From Phytophthora hibernalis (Eukaryota > Oomycota > Peronosporomycetes > Peronosporales > Peronosporaceae), in NCBI GenBank assembly GCA_012656075.1, contig JAAKBF010000048.1, positions 1-64,000 of the forward strand: DNA of 64,000 bases. The letters run 5' to 3'. Below, one piece after another: positions 21,541-31,593 of the stretch. The position numbers were made by a program, and so were the translations under genes. Each line of letters begins with the position of its first letter. Position 1 is the stretch's first letter. The notes below the pieces were generated by a model that saw nothing but the letters and a program-made list of their open reading frames with translations, was not told the origin of the DNA and ran no database searches.

Positions 21541-23472
21541 GCACACAAAGCTCGAACGCCAACGGGTGCTCGACGCCTACCGTGCTGACCGTCCCGACTG
21601 GATGAGTGTTGCAGCGAGCAACGGCTTCCCCAGTCCAGTGCGTACGACTTGGTCGCCCGTGACCGTAGTGTCAATCTGAAGCGAGGAGGACGCGTGCCAA
21701 GTCGACCAAAGTCACAACAGAGGCATTGCTGCTGGTGGAGGGCTATCTGAACAAGAACTGCACGTACACGGCAGCAGCGATGGCGACCATGCTGCTCCTA
21801 GACATCGGGCTAAAGCTGTCACCCTCCACGATTAGTCGGCCTTTGGTGGGGACGACGTACACCGTCAATCAGATCCGTATTGAACCAACCACTCTATCTC
21901 GCAAAATGTCTACCATTGATCTGGGGGTCTTTATGGCAGTGTCACACTCTCATTTTCTAATAGGAATGGCAGACGAACCGTGAAGCTTGCAGCAAGTGAT
22001 CCCTCTCTGCGATCGCGTACAGGTCGCCGACTGGATGGAGATTGACCAGGCTCTTCACGGGTCGGAAGGGCTCTATGGTCGCGCCGTCGACTTCTTCCGG
22101 AACTATTCCGCTCGTCGAACAGGCGCGTAAACTTGAACAAGGCTCGAGACTGGTGGAAAAAGCGAAAAGAGACAGCATCCAGTCTAGAAGACCCGACCCA
22201 GCTCAAATTTGCAACCAGTCGACAGCGTATTCGACACCAATTTGTCGTGAAAACACTCGGAGGGAGAGGAAAGAAACTCGGTGAACATTGGGAGTGGCTG
22301 TACCCTCTCTTGCTCACCGAGTTTCAACGACTTCGCCGTGCAGGTGTCAAACTCTCCAACCAACTGGTTGCAGAAATGGTTGTCGTCTCCATCGAAGACA
22401 GTGATAACTCAGAGTTCAATGCGCTCTTTACTATCAAAGCCAAACCGTTCACAACCCTGCTGACTCCCATTGAGTCCAAGATTTCCTTGAGCGCTATAAT
22501 ATAGTCTACCGGCGTCACAAGGGCAAGAAACAGGTCAGCATGGAGAAGCAGATGCAGATCGACACAACCGTGTCGAAGCACATGGGAGGACTGAAGCGTC
22601 AATTCGAAGACGGTATCCTGATTCCTGACCAGCAGTACAACATGGACGAGAGCCACTTCGTCATCGACCTTGATGACGGCAAGACTCTCGACTTCGTGGG
22701 TGCTCAATCAGTGAAGTATCGCAGTATTGTGTCTGGTACGCTGGCAACATAACTACGACGTGGTTTCTCTGATATTAATGTGATCCTTGTATTGTATTGT
22801 ATGCGATAGATCGCGAGGGGATCACTATGTGCGTCTTACTGAAGGGCGGTAGCGATGCTCGACTGCACGGTATTTAGTCGTGGCACGACTAATTAGGGTG
22901 AACGGTGTACCGCCATCAAAAGGGCCAAATCTACAGATTCAATGCGCTGTAAATTCCAGCATTGGTCTTGTCCACCATCGTCTTCAGCGAGGCAGTATCC
23001 AGATGGACTGCAACGCTGAATTCGTAGAAGAGATATACCAAAACGTGAAAGAATCTGAGGTGTTCCGAGCGAGCTTTAGCGCCAAGAAAATCGTCATTGT
23101 CCTCGACAACGCACCAGCGCACAGCCAAACTGAGCAGCGCGTTGTTGAGCACGCGGACATGGATCTATTGAGACTGGGCCCTTATTCTCCTATGTGTAAC
23201 CCCATAGAGGGTGCTTCAGCGTGTTCAAGTCGGAAGTCAAGCGCTTTCTGGCAGTTGATCGAGAGGCAATCTGCGATGGACGTCGCGGTGAACACCGCGA
23301 CGAAAATGGTGAGCTGATGACGCTAGGTGAGCGTCAAATGCAATTCTTGGAGCGTGCAGCGCGAGTTAGCATGCGCTGCATGACGCCTACATTGGTGGGG
23401 CGGATGGAACTGCACTGCCACGAAGCCGTCATAGCCGCAAGGGACAACAAGAGCATGCGCTATGGAACATGA
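21541..23472 (+). mobile_element. IS630/Tc1-like (DDE_3) transposase relic, interrupted
   Basis: The N-terminal part (21541-21960) reads through RQRVLDAYRADRPDWMSVAA and, after frame breaks, VEGYLNKNCTYTAAAMATML and SPSTISRPLVGTTYTVNQIR, a two-helix DNA-binding region of the IS630 type. The C-terminal part (22880-23472) holds the second catalytic Asp in KKIVIVLDNAPAHSQTEQ (about 23084-23137) and the Glu in LGPYSPMCNPIEG (about 23176-23214). The segment between, which should hold the first catalytic Asp, is replaced by an unrelated transposase fragment. Several stops and frame shifts. Dead. Confidence 0.7.
21980..22850 (+). mobile_element. pogo/Tc5-like transposase fragment nested in the IS630-like relic
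   Basis: Frames at 22133-22504 and 22540-22752 encode a basic start (WWKKRKETASSLED), EHWEWLYPLLLTEFQRLRRA and, after a shift, YNMDESHFVIDLDDGKTLDF, which holds the first catalytic Asp (MDE) of the CENP-B/pogo-like DDE family, followed by GAQSVKYRSIVSGTLAT. The second Asp and the C-terminus are missing. Family assignment is by motif only. Confidence 0.5.
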
Positions 23473-24116
23473 CTTCATCTCATTCCGAGTTTGGCCAGTA
23501 AAAGTGTAGTCAAAAAGCAGCATGTTGCCTGTGGCGTGCTAGTTCAACATTCACGCAACATCTATGAAAGTTTCCTTCCAATAAAGCCGGCTCCATCGAC
23601 CGCACTATATTCCCTTTGCTATTTTGTAGCGGCTAGCTCGTACCCAGTACGTACAACCAGGATCTGAACATGCTCAAGACAGACTCTGTGAAGCACACAT
23701 CGCGACGTGGGTGGTTCTGTTGTCCGGCAGAATTAGACATTTTCCACGCAAACTAGGAAGCTACTTGCACTCAACTAGCAGCCCCTTCCGTTGAGGCTTT
23801 CACCGCGTTTGCGGGGGCAGAAGCCTCGCCGCTTGAGGCCGCCCTTTGGAAGCTACCGGTACTAGCTTCTATGCCAAATGTTGTAAAAAATAAAAAGAAG
23901 AATGAGTTTTAAAATCGTGGTGGTCCAGCGTAGGGAGACGAACTTGATGAGCGGTGCATTGAATTTAGGTTTCATCGTGGAAGATACTCAGGTTGATACA
24001 TATCCAACCCTGTAGAAACATGATGCCGATACGTGTTTAATCAAAGCATTTCAGCATGTTGAAGTCTAGTTGCATTTCGTGTGGTCCACACTCGTCTCAG
24101 ATCGCTAGTCTCCGAA
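23473..24116. other. intergenic, transposon flank
   Basis: The stretch 23519-23592 resembles 20519-20580 (shared CATGTTGCCTGTG, then ACATCT.TGAAA), and 24000-24055 weakly resembles 20990-21055. Related repeat material therefore lies on both sides of the transposase relic. No gene. Confidence 0.45.
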
Positions 24117-24475
24117 ATGGGGAACGTCTCCTCCAAGAACGGGTTCGTGTACTCGACCAACGACTATCAATTGGCCATCGAGGCCTCCAAAGAGCTTGAG
24201 TTTCTGCTGGAGACGCATTTCAGTGCGCACGGCCAGGGGTTGCATGAGAGGGTTTCGTCAGTCGAGAGCGTTCTCCCAGTGCCCACGGTCCGCTCGATCC
24301 GCTACGTTGCGACTCTGCGCAACAGACTCATCCACGATCGAGACATGCGGGCGCTTCCCGACCGCGCAATGTTCATCAAGAAGTTCGACGACGCCATGGG
24401 GAGATCAACGTTATCCTCGAGAAGAGGCGGATCGATGCAGGCGGAGGCGAGGCACCAGGATGTATCATCTCGTAG
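24117..24475 (+). CDS. small DUF4145/HEPN-like protein with myristoylation signal
   Basis: About 119 residues starting MGNVSSKNG, which fits an N-myristoylation signal (Gly2, Ser6, Lys7). The body is alpha-helical, with LAIEASKELEFLLETHF, GLHERVSSVESVLP and IRYVATLRNRLIHDRDMR. The last contains R68-N69-x3-H73, an R-N-x3-H signature typical of HEPN domains, several of which are RNases; the whole resembles DUF4145. A frame change in GGGG near 24398 is needed to reach LEKRRIDAGGGEAPGCIIS and the TAG at 24473; without it the frame runs on to 24494. An upstream in-frame ATG at 24081 would hide the myristoylation signal, so 24117 is preferred. Function unknown; RNase activity and membrane binding are inferences. 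Confidence 0.6.
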
Positions 24476-24569
24476 ATCATGTCAAAGAAAATGATACATG
24501 TACGTTGTAGGCCACCACTTATATACGACACGCTTTAACGTCTTCCTCCTGTTTCAAACCTGAGTTCGC

Positions 24570-26954
24570 TTACTTCTTGGCCTGCAGGATCTCGATCTGA
24601 TGAGTGAGCGTTGTAAGATACTTGCTGCAGTCCTCTTGCGTCGTGAGCGGTGAGCACATCATGTACAGCACATTGCCGAGAGAACGAGCGTACACGCCAT
24701 TCTTGCGCAGCGCCTGAATAAGCGCTGCAGCCTCCGTCGACGCGTACCCGGCGTTCTCTGACGCCAGCTCAACGCACGCCACTGTGCCGATAGCGAAGGT
24801 GCGCTCGATGTACGGTCGAGTGGAGAGCTCCGTGAGAACTTCCTCGTTCCAGTACGCACGGGTTGCGTCCGTGATGGGGCCGCTAGCATCGTTGAAAATC
24901 TGGTACATGTCTAATGCCGTCACACCCGCAGCACAGCCCATAGGGTACGCCGTGAAGGAGTGACCGTGCAGTAGGGCCTCACCCTTGGAGTCTGCGTAGA
25001 AAGTGTTGAATACTTCCTCGGACGCAAGCGTGGCTGCCATCGGGACCACGCCGCCAGTGAGTAGCTTGGCGTAGCAAGCAATATCCGGGTCGATGCCTAG
25101 CAGGTCGCGTGCAGACTCCACTCCCAGACGCCACCAACCCGAGAACACCTCGTCGTAAATCACCGGGATCTTGCGAGCGCGGCACTCCTGCACAAGCATG
25201 CGCTGGTACAATGGGTCCACCAGGAACATGCCACCCGAGCCCATCAGCACAGGTTCAATAAGAGCAGAGCCGACACGGACGTTCTTCTCTTCGGTGCTGT
25301 CGATCATGCGCGCCACGTGCTTGCGGTAAACATCAGCCAACGGACTTTGGTCACGAGACAAATCGAAGGCAGCATTGAGGGAGGGCAGCTTCTCCTCAGC
25401 TTGACCATTGCCGACAATGTCGGGGTCGATCGAAACCACGTACTCACCATCGCGTAGTGCCATCGTCGGGACCTTCAAGAAGACACCCTCCGGGCGGTAC
25501 CATGGGTGCTGCTTCTCGTTGAACACGCTCTTCTCCGCAACATTCATCACACCCAGTGTGTCGCCGTGGTAGCAGTTAGCCTGAGCAAGTGTGACCATCT
25601 TCAATCCAGCCGATTCATCCGAAGTGAACTCGCTGTAGTCGAGCTTGTGGTCAAGCACATACTTGCGGAAAGCCATCTTCAGCGCCACCTCCACAGCCGT
25701 GGACCCGTCGTCCGAGTAGTACACGCGCGAGGCCCATCCCTTACCAACCGATGCCAGCAACTTTTCACTAAGCTGAACCGCCGGCTCGTGCGCATTCTCA
25801 GGGAACATGACGTGGCCGTAGCGACCAGCAGCATACGCCAGCGCCGTCGCCATCTTCGAGTTACCGTGGCCGACACCCTGCGTCCACCAGCTCGCACACG
25901 CATCGAACAGCGGCTCCACCGTGTTGCTGTCGGGTCGATACACACAGAACTCGTCACCGTGCGCCGAGTCGATCATGGACAACCCGCCCGCCTTCTTGTG
26001 CTGCGTGAAGGGCCACCAGAACACTTGCTCCGCGCGTTCCTCCATGATCTTGAAGCTCTCCAGCCGAGTCTTGTGGAACGACGCGAGCTCCTCATTCACA
26101 TCTTGAAACACCTTGTCATGCTGAACGAACCATTTGTCCAGCGGTTCCGGCATGGGCGGCACTGCGTCCATAGTGAAGATGGGGATGCCGAGCTCACTCG
26201 CACGCGGCTCCAGCGCGGCCTTGTTATCCAGTCCATCCTGTTCAATCAAGCAGATTGCAGCTACGTCATAACCACGAATCAGCAGCGTCTCCAGCGCCGA
26301 CATGGTCGTGGAAATGCCACCGAGTTTGCCATCCCCCACCAGCACCACGGGAAGTCGCAGTCCACGGTACACGTCCACCTGGAACCTCATAGAAGCCGAA
26401 GGGCTGCACACTCCCCGCTGTCTCCACTAGCACCAAACTGTCCGCAGCCTTGTGTCCATTCACGTCGTTAATGGCTTTCAACTTGTCCGTCAGCAGCTCC
26501 AGCAGCGCCTCGTCCGTGATTGTATGTCCCTCCATCTGCGCCGCGAGATGCGGCGACACGGGATTCTTCCAGGAGAAGAGCGTGGAGCACTGTAGCTGCC
26601 CTTGAGCGTGCTTCTCGACGAACGCCGCGTCACCGGGGAACGACCCGGGGATGTCGTCGTCTGTGCCGGTCTGCAGAGGTTTAATGTACTCCACCCGACC
26701 CCAGTGACCGCTGCAGTGGCGGCAGCACTGCGGCAGATGCCGGCGGACACGATGGTCTTGCCGATGTCCGTATTGCTGCCGAAGACCTGGAACACGGGCG
26801 TGGAGAGGCTCAGTCTGGACGCGCCCTGGGTGCGCAGCTGCTCCTTCTGCTTAGCGAGCGCGTCGGACCCCAGCTGCGTCTCGCGCACGCCCACGTGATA
26901 TTTCCTGAGGGCGCTGGCGAGGCGCAAGGGGCGACGAAGAGCCTTGGACAACAT
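24570..26954 (-). CDS. BIO3-BIO1: bifunctional dethiobiotin synthetase / DAPA aminotransferase (BIO3-BIO1), two frameshifts
   Basis: One polypeptide for two consecutive biotin steps: KAPA to DAPA (PLP aminotransferase, C-terminal) and DAPA to dethiobiotin (ATP-dependent, N-terminal). About 794 codons. The start MLSKALRRPLRLASALRKY is a mitochondrial-type presequence, as in plants. DTBS part: P-loop GSNTDIGKT, VEYIKPLQTG, VETAG then VCSPSAS, PVVLVGDGKLGGISTT. Aminotransferase part: WWPFTQHK, YYSDDGSTAVEVALKMAFRK, IYDEVFSGWWRLG, and CYAKLLTGG with the PLP lysine. Frames break at two GGGG runs (near 26695 and 26410), each repaired by a change in run length, so both are probably sequence errors. 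The stop is TAA at 24570-24572. No introns seen. Confidence 0.92.
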
Positions 26955-26983
26955 GGCCGCAAGAGACTTAAGGGGTAGACGGC

Positions 26984-26997
26984 GGATTGGGGAATGA
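26984..26997 (-). promoter_or_regulatory. oomycete initiator (Inr) of BIO3-BIO1
   Basis: Minus strand TCATTCCCCAATCC matches the oomycete initiator consensus TCATTYYNCAWTTT in its first 11 positions and lies 30-43 nt before the ATG. It supports the start chosen for BIO3-BIO1 and a very short leader. Confidence 0.6.
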
Positions 26998-27464
26998 TGG
27001 ATGAGGTACACTGTAGCGTGAGTCAATTGACGTGATTGCGCGTAAACCTGTGAGAGTGAATGAAAGTTGAAGACGGAGGTGAGAGGGTATGATGAGAAAG
27101 AGGTATTTGGTGTGGTGCACATGGATGGTAAACGAGTGGGATGTTGCAGTGTGACGTCAGTGAGGCCGCCATGGGCCGAGACGCTTGATGCTTAAGGAAG
27201 TATGGGGAACTTTGGACATCGAGAGCAGAAATGAATATTGGACGTTGACAGGTGCACAATATACCTACGTCAACGAAGGAAGAGTTAAAGACTCCGTACA
27301 CAGGACTCGTCCAAGGAGTTCACAAGAGTGCATGGAGCTCTATCGGCTTGCAATGCTTGCAGCGAGAAAAGTACAAACAAGGCACCAATATTGTTGTTTA
27401 CATTGTTGATCCTCTTCGACTGGAGCTGAAATCTGACTCAGCTATTCTAAAGGACTTCAACGCA
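26998..27464. other. intergenic
   Basis: Upstream of BIO3-BIO1 and downstream of the phosphotriesterase-like gene. No gene. A second TCATTC-like block on the minus strand near 27045-27065 might be a further start site. Confidence 0.45.
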
Positions 27465-28896
27465 TCAGGTCGTAGTCGGGAGCGGGGCAAACTTCTGCCG
27501 ACTATGGCGACGTAGGCACTTGGTGCCGCAGTATATGAAGGCGAACTTCGTAAAGTATTCACCTTCGATCGGCTCGAAGTAGTTTCCGCAGATGGAGCAC
27601 TGCAGGTAGTTTTTCGGGATTGGCGGCGCCTCAGGAGCCACGTACCAAGCCAGCAAGTCCACGACGTTGCCGCACACGATCTGGTCCCATTCAGCCGTAG
27701 TGAGGCCTTGCATCAAGACACGCTGCCTGAATATCTCGAACAAGTACGTGTAGCCCCCTCCGCCGTAGCGGCGGTACTGAATTCGCTGAAGTACATTGGT
27801 AGATAAAAGTATCTGGTGTGTTGCCTGTGGTCGACCCGCTATGAGAAGTGGAATCCAGCACATGATCCAGCTCTCTGGCGCTGGTTCTTCAGCGTCATTA
27901 TTCAGGATATCACCAGAGCTTATTGCACTTGTAAGGCACGGATTCACCAGCACCGCATCGCTCACAGCCGGCAGCCCAATCATGTCAAACGTCACCGAAA
28001 CCCCAAGATCAAGAAGCTCCAGCACAGAATCGAACTCTCGGTTTAAAGCGTACTCTCGGCACCATCGATCCACGTGACAAATGACAAGTTTCTTGCTTTC
28101 TGCACCAGCATCCAGTAGCGCTTTAACCCAAGCTTGAACAGCAGACATATTAGCACCCGAAAATGACAGGTAGAGTGGTGCGTGGGTTCGTGCTTGTGCC
28201 TGTCAAAATGAACCACTTAATCAGTCCGATGAATCTAAATATCCAAACGCCTCCGCAACGTACCAATGCAAGCCCCTGCACAAGAATTTGTTCCTTCGGC
28301 CCAAGCTCAAATGCTTGAATCTGCTGGAACATTGCTCCGGGGTACGCCACGACTCCCCCACTCTCGATTCCAAACATCAGTTCAGCCTCCAGCACCTTCG
28401 CAATGCGTTCGCCTTGCTCTTTCGACGACAAACCAGTGGAAGACTCGTAGTTAATCCTCTCGATATCGAACGTCGTGACCGTGAGTAGATTCAGATCCGA
28501 CAGTCTCTCAGCCAGATGCAGACGTTGCTTCATCAAAGCATCACGTCCCTCAATCGGCAGCGTCACATCCACCACCAATGGTTTTCGTTTCTGTCCATTG
28601 ACAGTCGCCAATTGCTGCAGTTTCTCCAGTTCGCGAAAAGCTTCGTCCTCATTCTGAAGCAGCAGGTTGCGACCTCCAAACGCGAAAGGAGACCGACGGT
28701 AGACAATCAGGTCTTCCATTTTGATCTCCAAGTCTCCTGTAGAGGCAAATTTAGACCCGATAGTATGCAGGACATGCTCGTGAGGGAGCGTCAGCCCCAC
28801 GTCCTCAGGAGCCACGAGGTCACCACGAACGCAGCGGATCATTTCACCACGAATGACACGATGTGACAGTGTGCGTTTTGTGTAGTGCTGAAGCAT
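27465..28896 (-). CDS. phosphotriesterase-related amidohydrolase with C-terminal Cys cluster
   Basis: Two exons, 455 residues. Exon 1 is 28896-28264 and exon 2 is 28199-27465; the 64-bp intron (28263-28200) starts GTACGT and ends GACAG on the coding strand. Splicing joins QGLAL to AQARTHAPLYLSFSG in frame. The N-terminal GLTLPHEHVL carries the H-x-H metal ligands of the PTE/PTER family; VVDVTLPIEGRD, THAPL and VICHVDR are at the expected order. After the barrel, CSICGNYFEP..CGTKCLRRH forms a C2C2-like cluster not found in bacterial PTEs. Substrate unknown. An alternative start is the Met at codon 19 (about 28842). Divergent from MOB1 with 106 bp between start codons. Confidence 0.8.
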
Positions 28897-29002
28897 GTCT
28901 TAAGTGCGTTGGTCCGTTTTAGACAAACTATTCATGGTGATGCAGTTCAAAAAGTTATTGGCGACTTGCTCATTTGCCTGCTTGGAACCGATTGCAGAAG
29001 CC
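28897..29002. promoter_or_regulatory. shared promoter region between PTER-like gene and MOB1
   Basis: Only 106 bp separate the start codons of two divergent genes, so both promoters must overlap here or use each other's leader. No clear initiator consensus was found. Confidence 0.5.
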
Positions 29003-29769
29003 ATGAACAACCTGTTCAACCGCAACAAGACCTTCCGGCCGCAAAAGAGCCACAGCCATGGCACCAAGCGATACGATCTCCACAAGCATGCACAGGCCAC
29101 GCTGGGCAAGTATGTTACCATCACTCTGAGTTGAAGTTGCCTTTGAATCTCATCTGATAGTTTATTGTTTTGATGTTAGTGGGGATATGAGGAATGCGGT
29201 CGCATTACCGGAAGGAGAAGACCTGAACGAATGGCTCGCTGTCCACAGTACGCTTTGACCCACAATGACAATTTGAAAGCTTTGCTAACCTTTCTCTTGT
29301 GGCTCTAGCGGTGGACTTCTTCAACGAGATCAGCATTGTGTATGGCACAATCTTGGAGTTCTGTACGTGCACATCCTGCCCAGAGATGCGTGCTGGGCCC
29401 AAGTTTGAGTACTTATGGAAGGATGGCAAAGAGTTCAAAACGCCAGCGAAACTAGCCGCGCCCGAGTACATCGACATGCTCATGACGTGGGTCGAGGAGC
29501 TGCTTAGCGACGAGACGCTGTTTCCGACGCGAGAAGGAACTCCGTACTGCCGCGGCTTCCAGTCCGTAGTCAAGAACATCTTCCGCAGACTCTTCCGGGT
29601 CTACGCGCACGTGTACTACTCGCACTTCGACAAGATCGTCAGCATTGGCGCCGAAGCGCACCTCAACTCGTGTTTCAAGCACTTTATGGCCTTCGTCACG
29701 CAGTTCGATCTCGTCGACAAACGCGAACAGGAGCCGCTCAACGACCTCATCAAGAAGCTTCTCCACTAG
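29003..29769 (+). CDS. MOB1: MOB kinase activator (Mob1-like)
   Basis: Three exons (29003-29109, 29180-29247, 29309-29769; introns of 70 and 61 bp with GT..AG ends), giving 211 residues, the usual Mob1 length. Spliced order: MNNLFNRNKTFRPQKSH, HKHAQATLG, LPEGEDLNEWLAVHTVDFFN, ISIVYGTILEFCT, CTSCPEMRAGPKFEYLW, APEYIDMLMTWVEELL, VVKNIFRRLFRVYAHVYYSH, HLNSCFKHFMAFVTQFDLV. The zinc-site Cys pair (C-T-C-T-S-C-P) and the two His (VYAHVYYSH) are present. Mob1 binds and activates NDR/LATS kinases in mitotic exit and morphogenesis. Intact. The downstream gene (FAIM-like) is convergent. Confidence 0.93.
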
Positions 29770-29980
29770 CTGCTGAAAGCTCAACAAAAGCACAATAACC
29801 GAGGCCTCACTCTGTTAGCTGTCTTCTCTCGAGACGAGACGTTAACTACGACCACGAAAGACAACAAGCATCTCTGCTACCTGCCTCACTATAAATGCAA
29901 CCACGAACCTTGATTCTCCTTAAACATAAATATCGAACTGTTTCGCTCTGGCAAGGCGTGTCACCGATTAACATTCCCAT
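29770..29980. other. intergenic between convergent genes
   Basis: 3' UTRs of MOB1 and of the FAIM-like gene. Nothing else seen. Confidence 0.6.
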
Positions 29981-31343
29981 CTAAAGCAGCAGATCCACTG
30001 GCGGTTGCGTCTGCTGGCCATTCTGCTCCTTCTGCACGAAACCCGAGTGTGTGGCTGGGTTGAACGGGTCAAAGCCTTCGTAGCCACTCTCCTGATGTTT
30101 CAGAATAGGGAAACGTGCACCGCAACCTCGGAGAAATCAATGAGGTTGGCTTCCTGTACTTCCGGTACTTCCTGCACTGGTTGCAGCGGCTGCTTCATCG
30201 GCACAAGCTGCGGTGCCTGTTCGTGTTCGCTCTCAGGCTCTTCGTGGACTTCTTCCAGCTTGTTCACCGAGAGAGCGTGCACGCCATGGATCAGATCGTC
30301 CAGCCCCTGTGATCCCGGCGAAACCTGCTCAAACTCCTGCAATGGCCGCGTGGTCTGCACGTCGTCCCGGTTCACAATGGGTTTCTCCCACTGGGTGCCA
30401 CCCGTCCCTTCGTGGCGGAAGTACACGGCACTGCGCGAGCGAGAGAACACTGGATACCATCCAGACTCGAGCACGAAGTTGGTCAGGCTAATATCATTCC
30501 ACGCACTTCCGTCAATGAAGAAGTCGTACGTTTTGTGCTCGTCCACGAGCGTCACCACCAGGTCCAACTCGTGATGGTCCTCCAGGTCGTACTCGAACTC
30601 CCACATGTCTCCCTGGACGTCATCATAGCTCACTCGTTTCAGCTCACGGCAGTCCAGCACGACCACAAACTCCCCTTCTCCAAGTCGCGCAGCTCCAGCT
30701 TGTGGACGCTACCGTTCACGCCGAACGCGAACGTCCACGTGAGTAACGTGCCAGGTGGACGCTCGTCACCGTCACTCAACAACTGTCCGCGAGTGTCCTC
30801 CACACGTCGCACGTACATGTCGCTGCTCCAAACGGACGCCGTATGGTGACGATGTGCAATTGACAATACTCTTTCCGCCAGCTGGTCCCAGTGGACGCCA
30901 TCTGCCGCCAGATCGTAAAGCGTCTCCAGTCTTCCTTGGTCCACCACTGTCGTCTTGACGTCGCAGATGGTGACACGGAAAGGCGCGTTGTCTACCTGGA
31001 AGTCATAATGCCAGTTGGGGGCGTACTGGTCCGAGCTGAAGAGGCGTCGGCCGTCCAGTTTCAGCCGCTTCTTGGCCGAGATGCGGCTGTGCTCCAGCAT
31101 CAACGTGTGCACCTGATCCGAGCCAGCCAGCACGAAGCGCCACGTCACGCGCTTCTTGGACAGCGCCAGGCGGGCGCCGATGTTCTCCGTCTCCTTGGAC
31201 ACGCGTAGAACGGAGCTGCTGTTGCTGCCACTGGCTGAGGAACTGGTGGAGTCCAGACTGCCACGAGCACGACGAGGCTTGGCGTGACTCTGGTGGTCGC
31301 TGCCGCTGCTGCTGCGCGTGAGACGCGTGGGCGAGAGCGTCAT
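29981..31343 (-). CDS. FAIM-like protein with two FAIM-type beta repeats; two frame breaks
   Basis: About 454 codons from MTLSPTRLTRSSSGS. A Ser-rich start is followed by KRVTWRFVLAGSDQVHTLML, SAKKRLKLDGRRLF and WHYDFQVDNAPFRVTI, then a second unit TLLTWTFAFGVNGSVHKLEL. This order (W-x-F-x-L..H-x-L-x-x-x-H..KR-x-x-LDGR) is that of Fas apoptotic inhibitory molecule domains. The tail is acidic and Gln/Pro-rich, with WYPVFSRSRSAVYFRHEGTG and a late GYEGFDPFNPATHSGF. The frame breaks in GGGG near 30655 and again near 30112; both are single-base changes. The initiator motif at 31464-31477 sits between the ATG at 31343 and longer upstream Mets, which favours 31343. Cellular role in oomycetes unknown. 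Confidence 0.68.
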
Positions 31344-31463
31344 GGCAAGTGGATTGGAGCTCAAGTGACTGTGTGGGTGGAATCTGGAAGACGGAGCTGA
31401 TTCGTGCCATGCGACAGGTGCCGAAGTCTCGGGGTCTTGACCAATGATGGAGAGGTTAGTTGG

Positions 31464-31477
31464 ATTTTGACGAATGA
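31464..31477 (-). promoter_or_regulatory. oomycete initiator (Inr) of the FAIM-like gene
   Basis: Minus strand TCATTCGTCAAAAT fits TCATTYYNCAWTTT well apart from one position. A second TCATTCCCCAC lies about 24 nt further upstream. Together they place transcription starts 120-160 nt before the ATG at 31343. Confidence 0.55.
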
Positions 31478-31593
31478 GAGGGGTGGAGGGGTGGGGAATG
31501 AAAATTATTAGGATGGCTACTTTTGGTGTAGCCATGTCGGATAGGCATGTTGCAGTTGCAGTCAAGTGGACCATGCAAAGGTTGATGCATTGA

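Noticed and set aside
25506..26471. Plus-strand frame of 321 codons over BIO3-BIO1
   Set aside because: Antisense shadow, His/Arg/Leu-rich, no recognisable domain.
6592..26954. Functional clustering of biotin synthesis with a biotin enzyme
   Set aside because: The two genes are about 14 kb apart with unrelated genes between them and no shared promoter, so proximity is probably chance.
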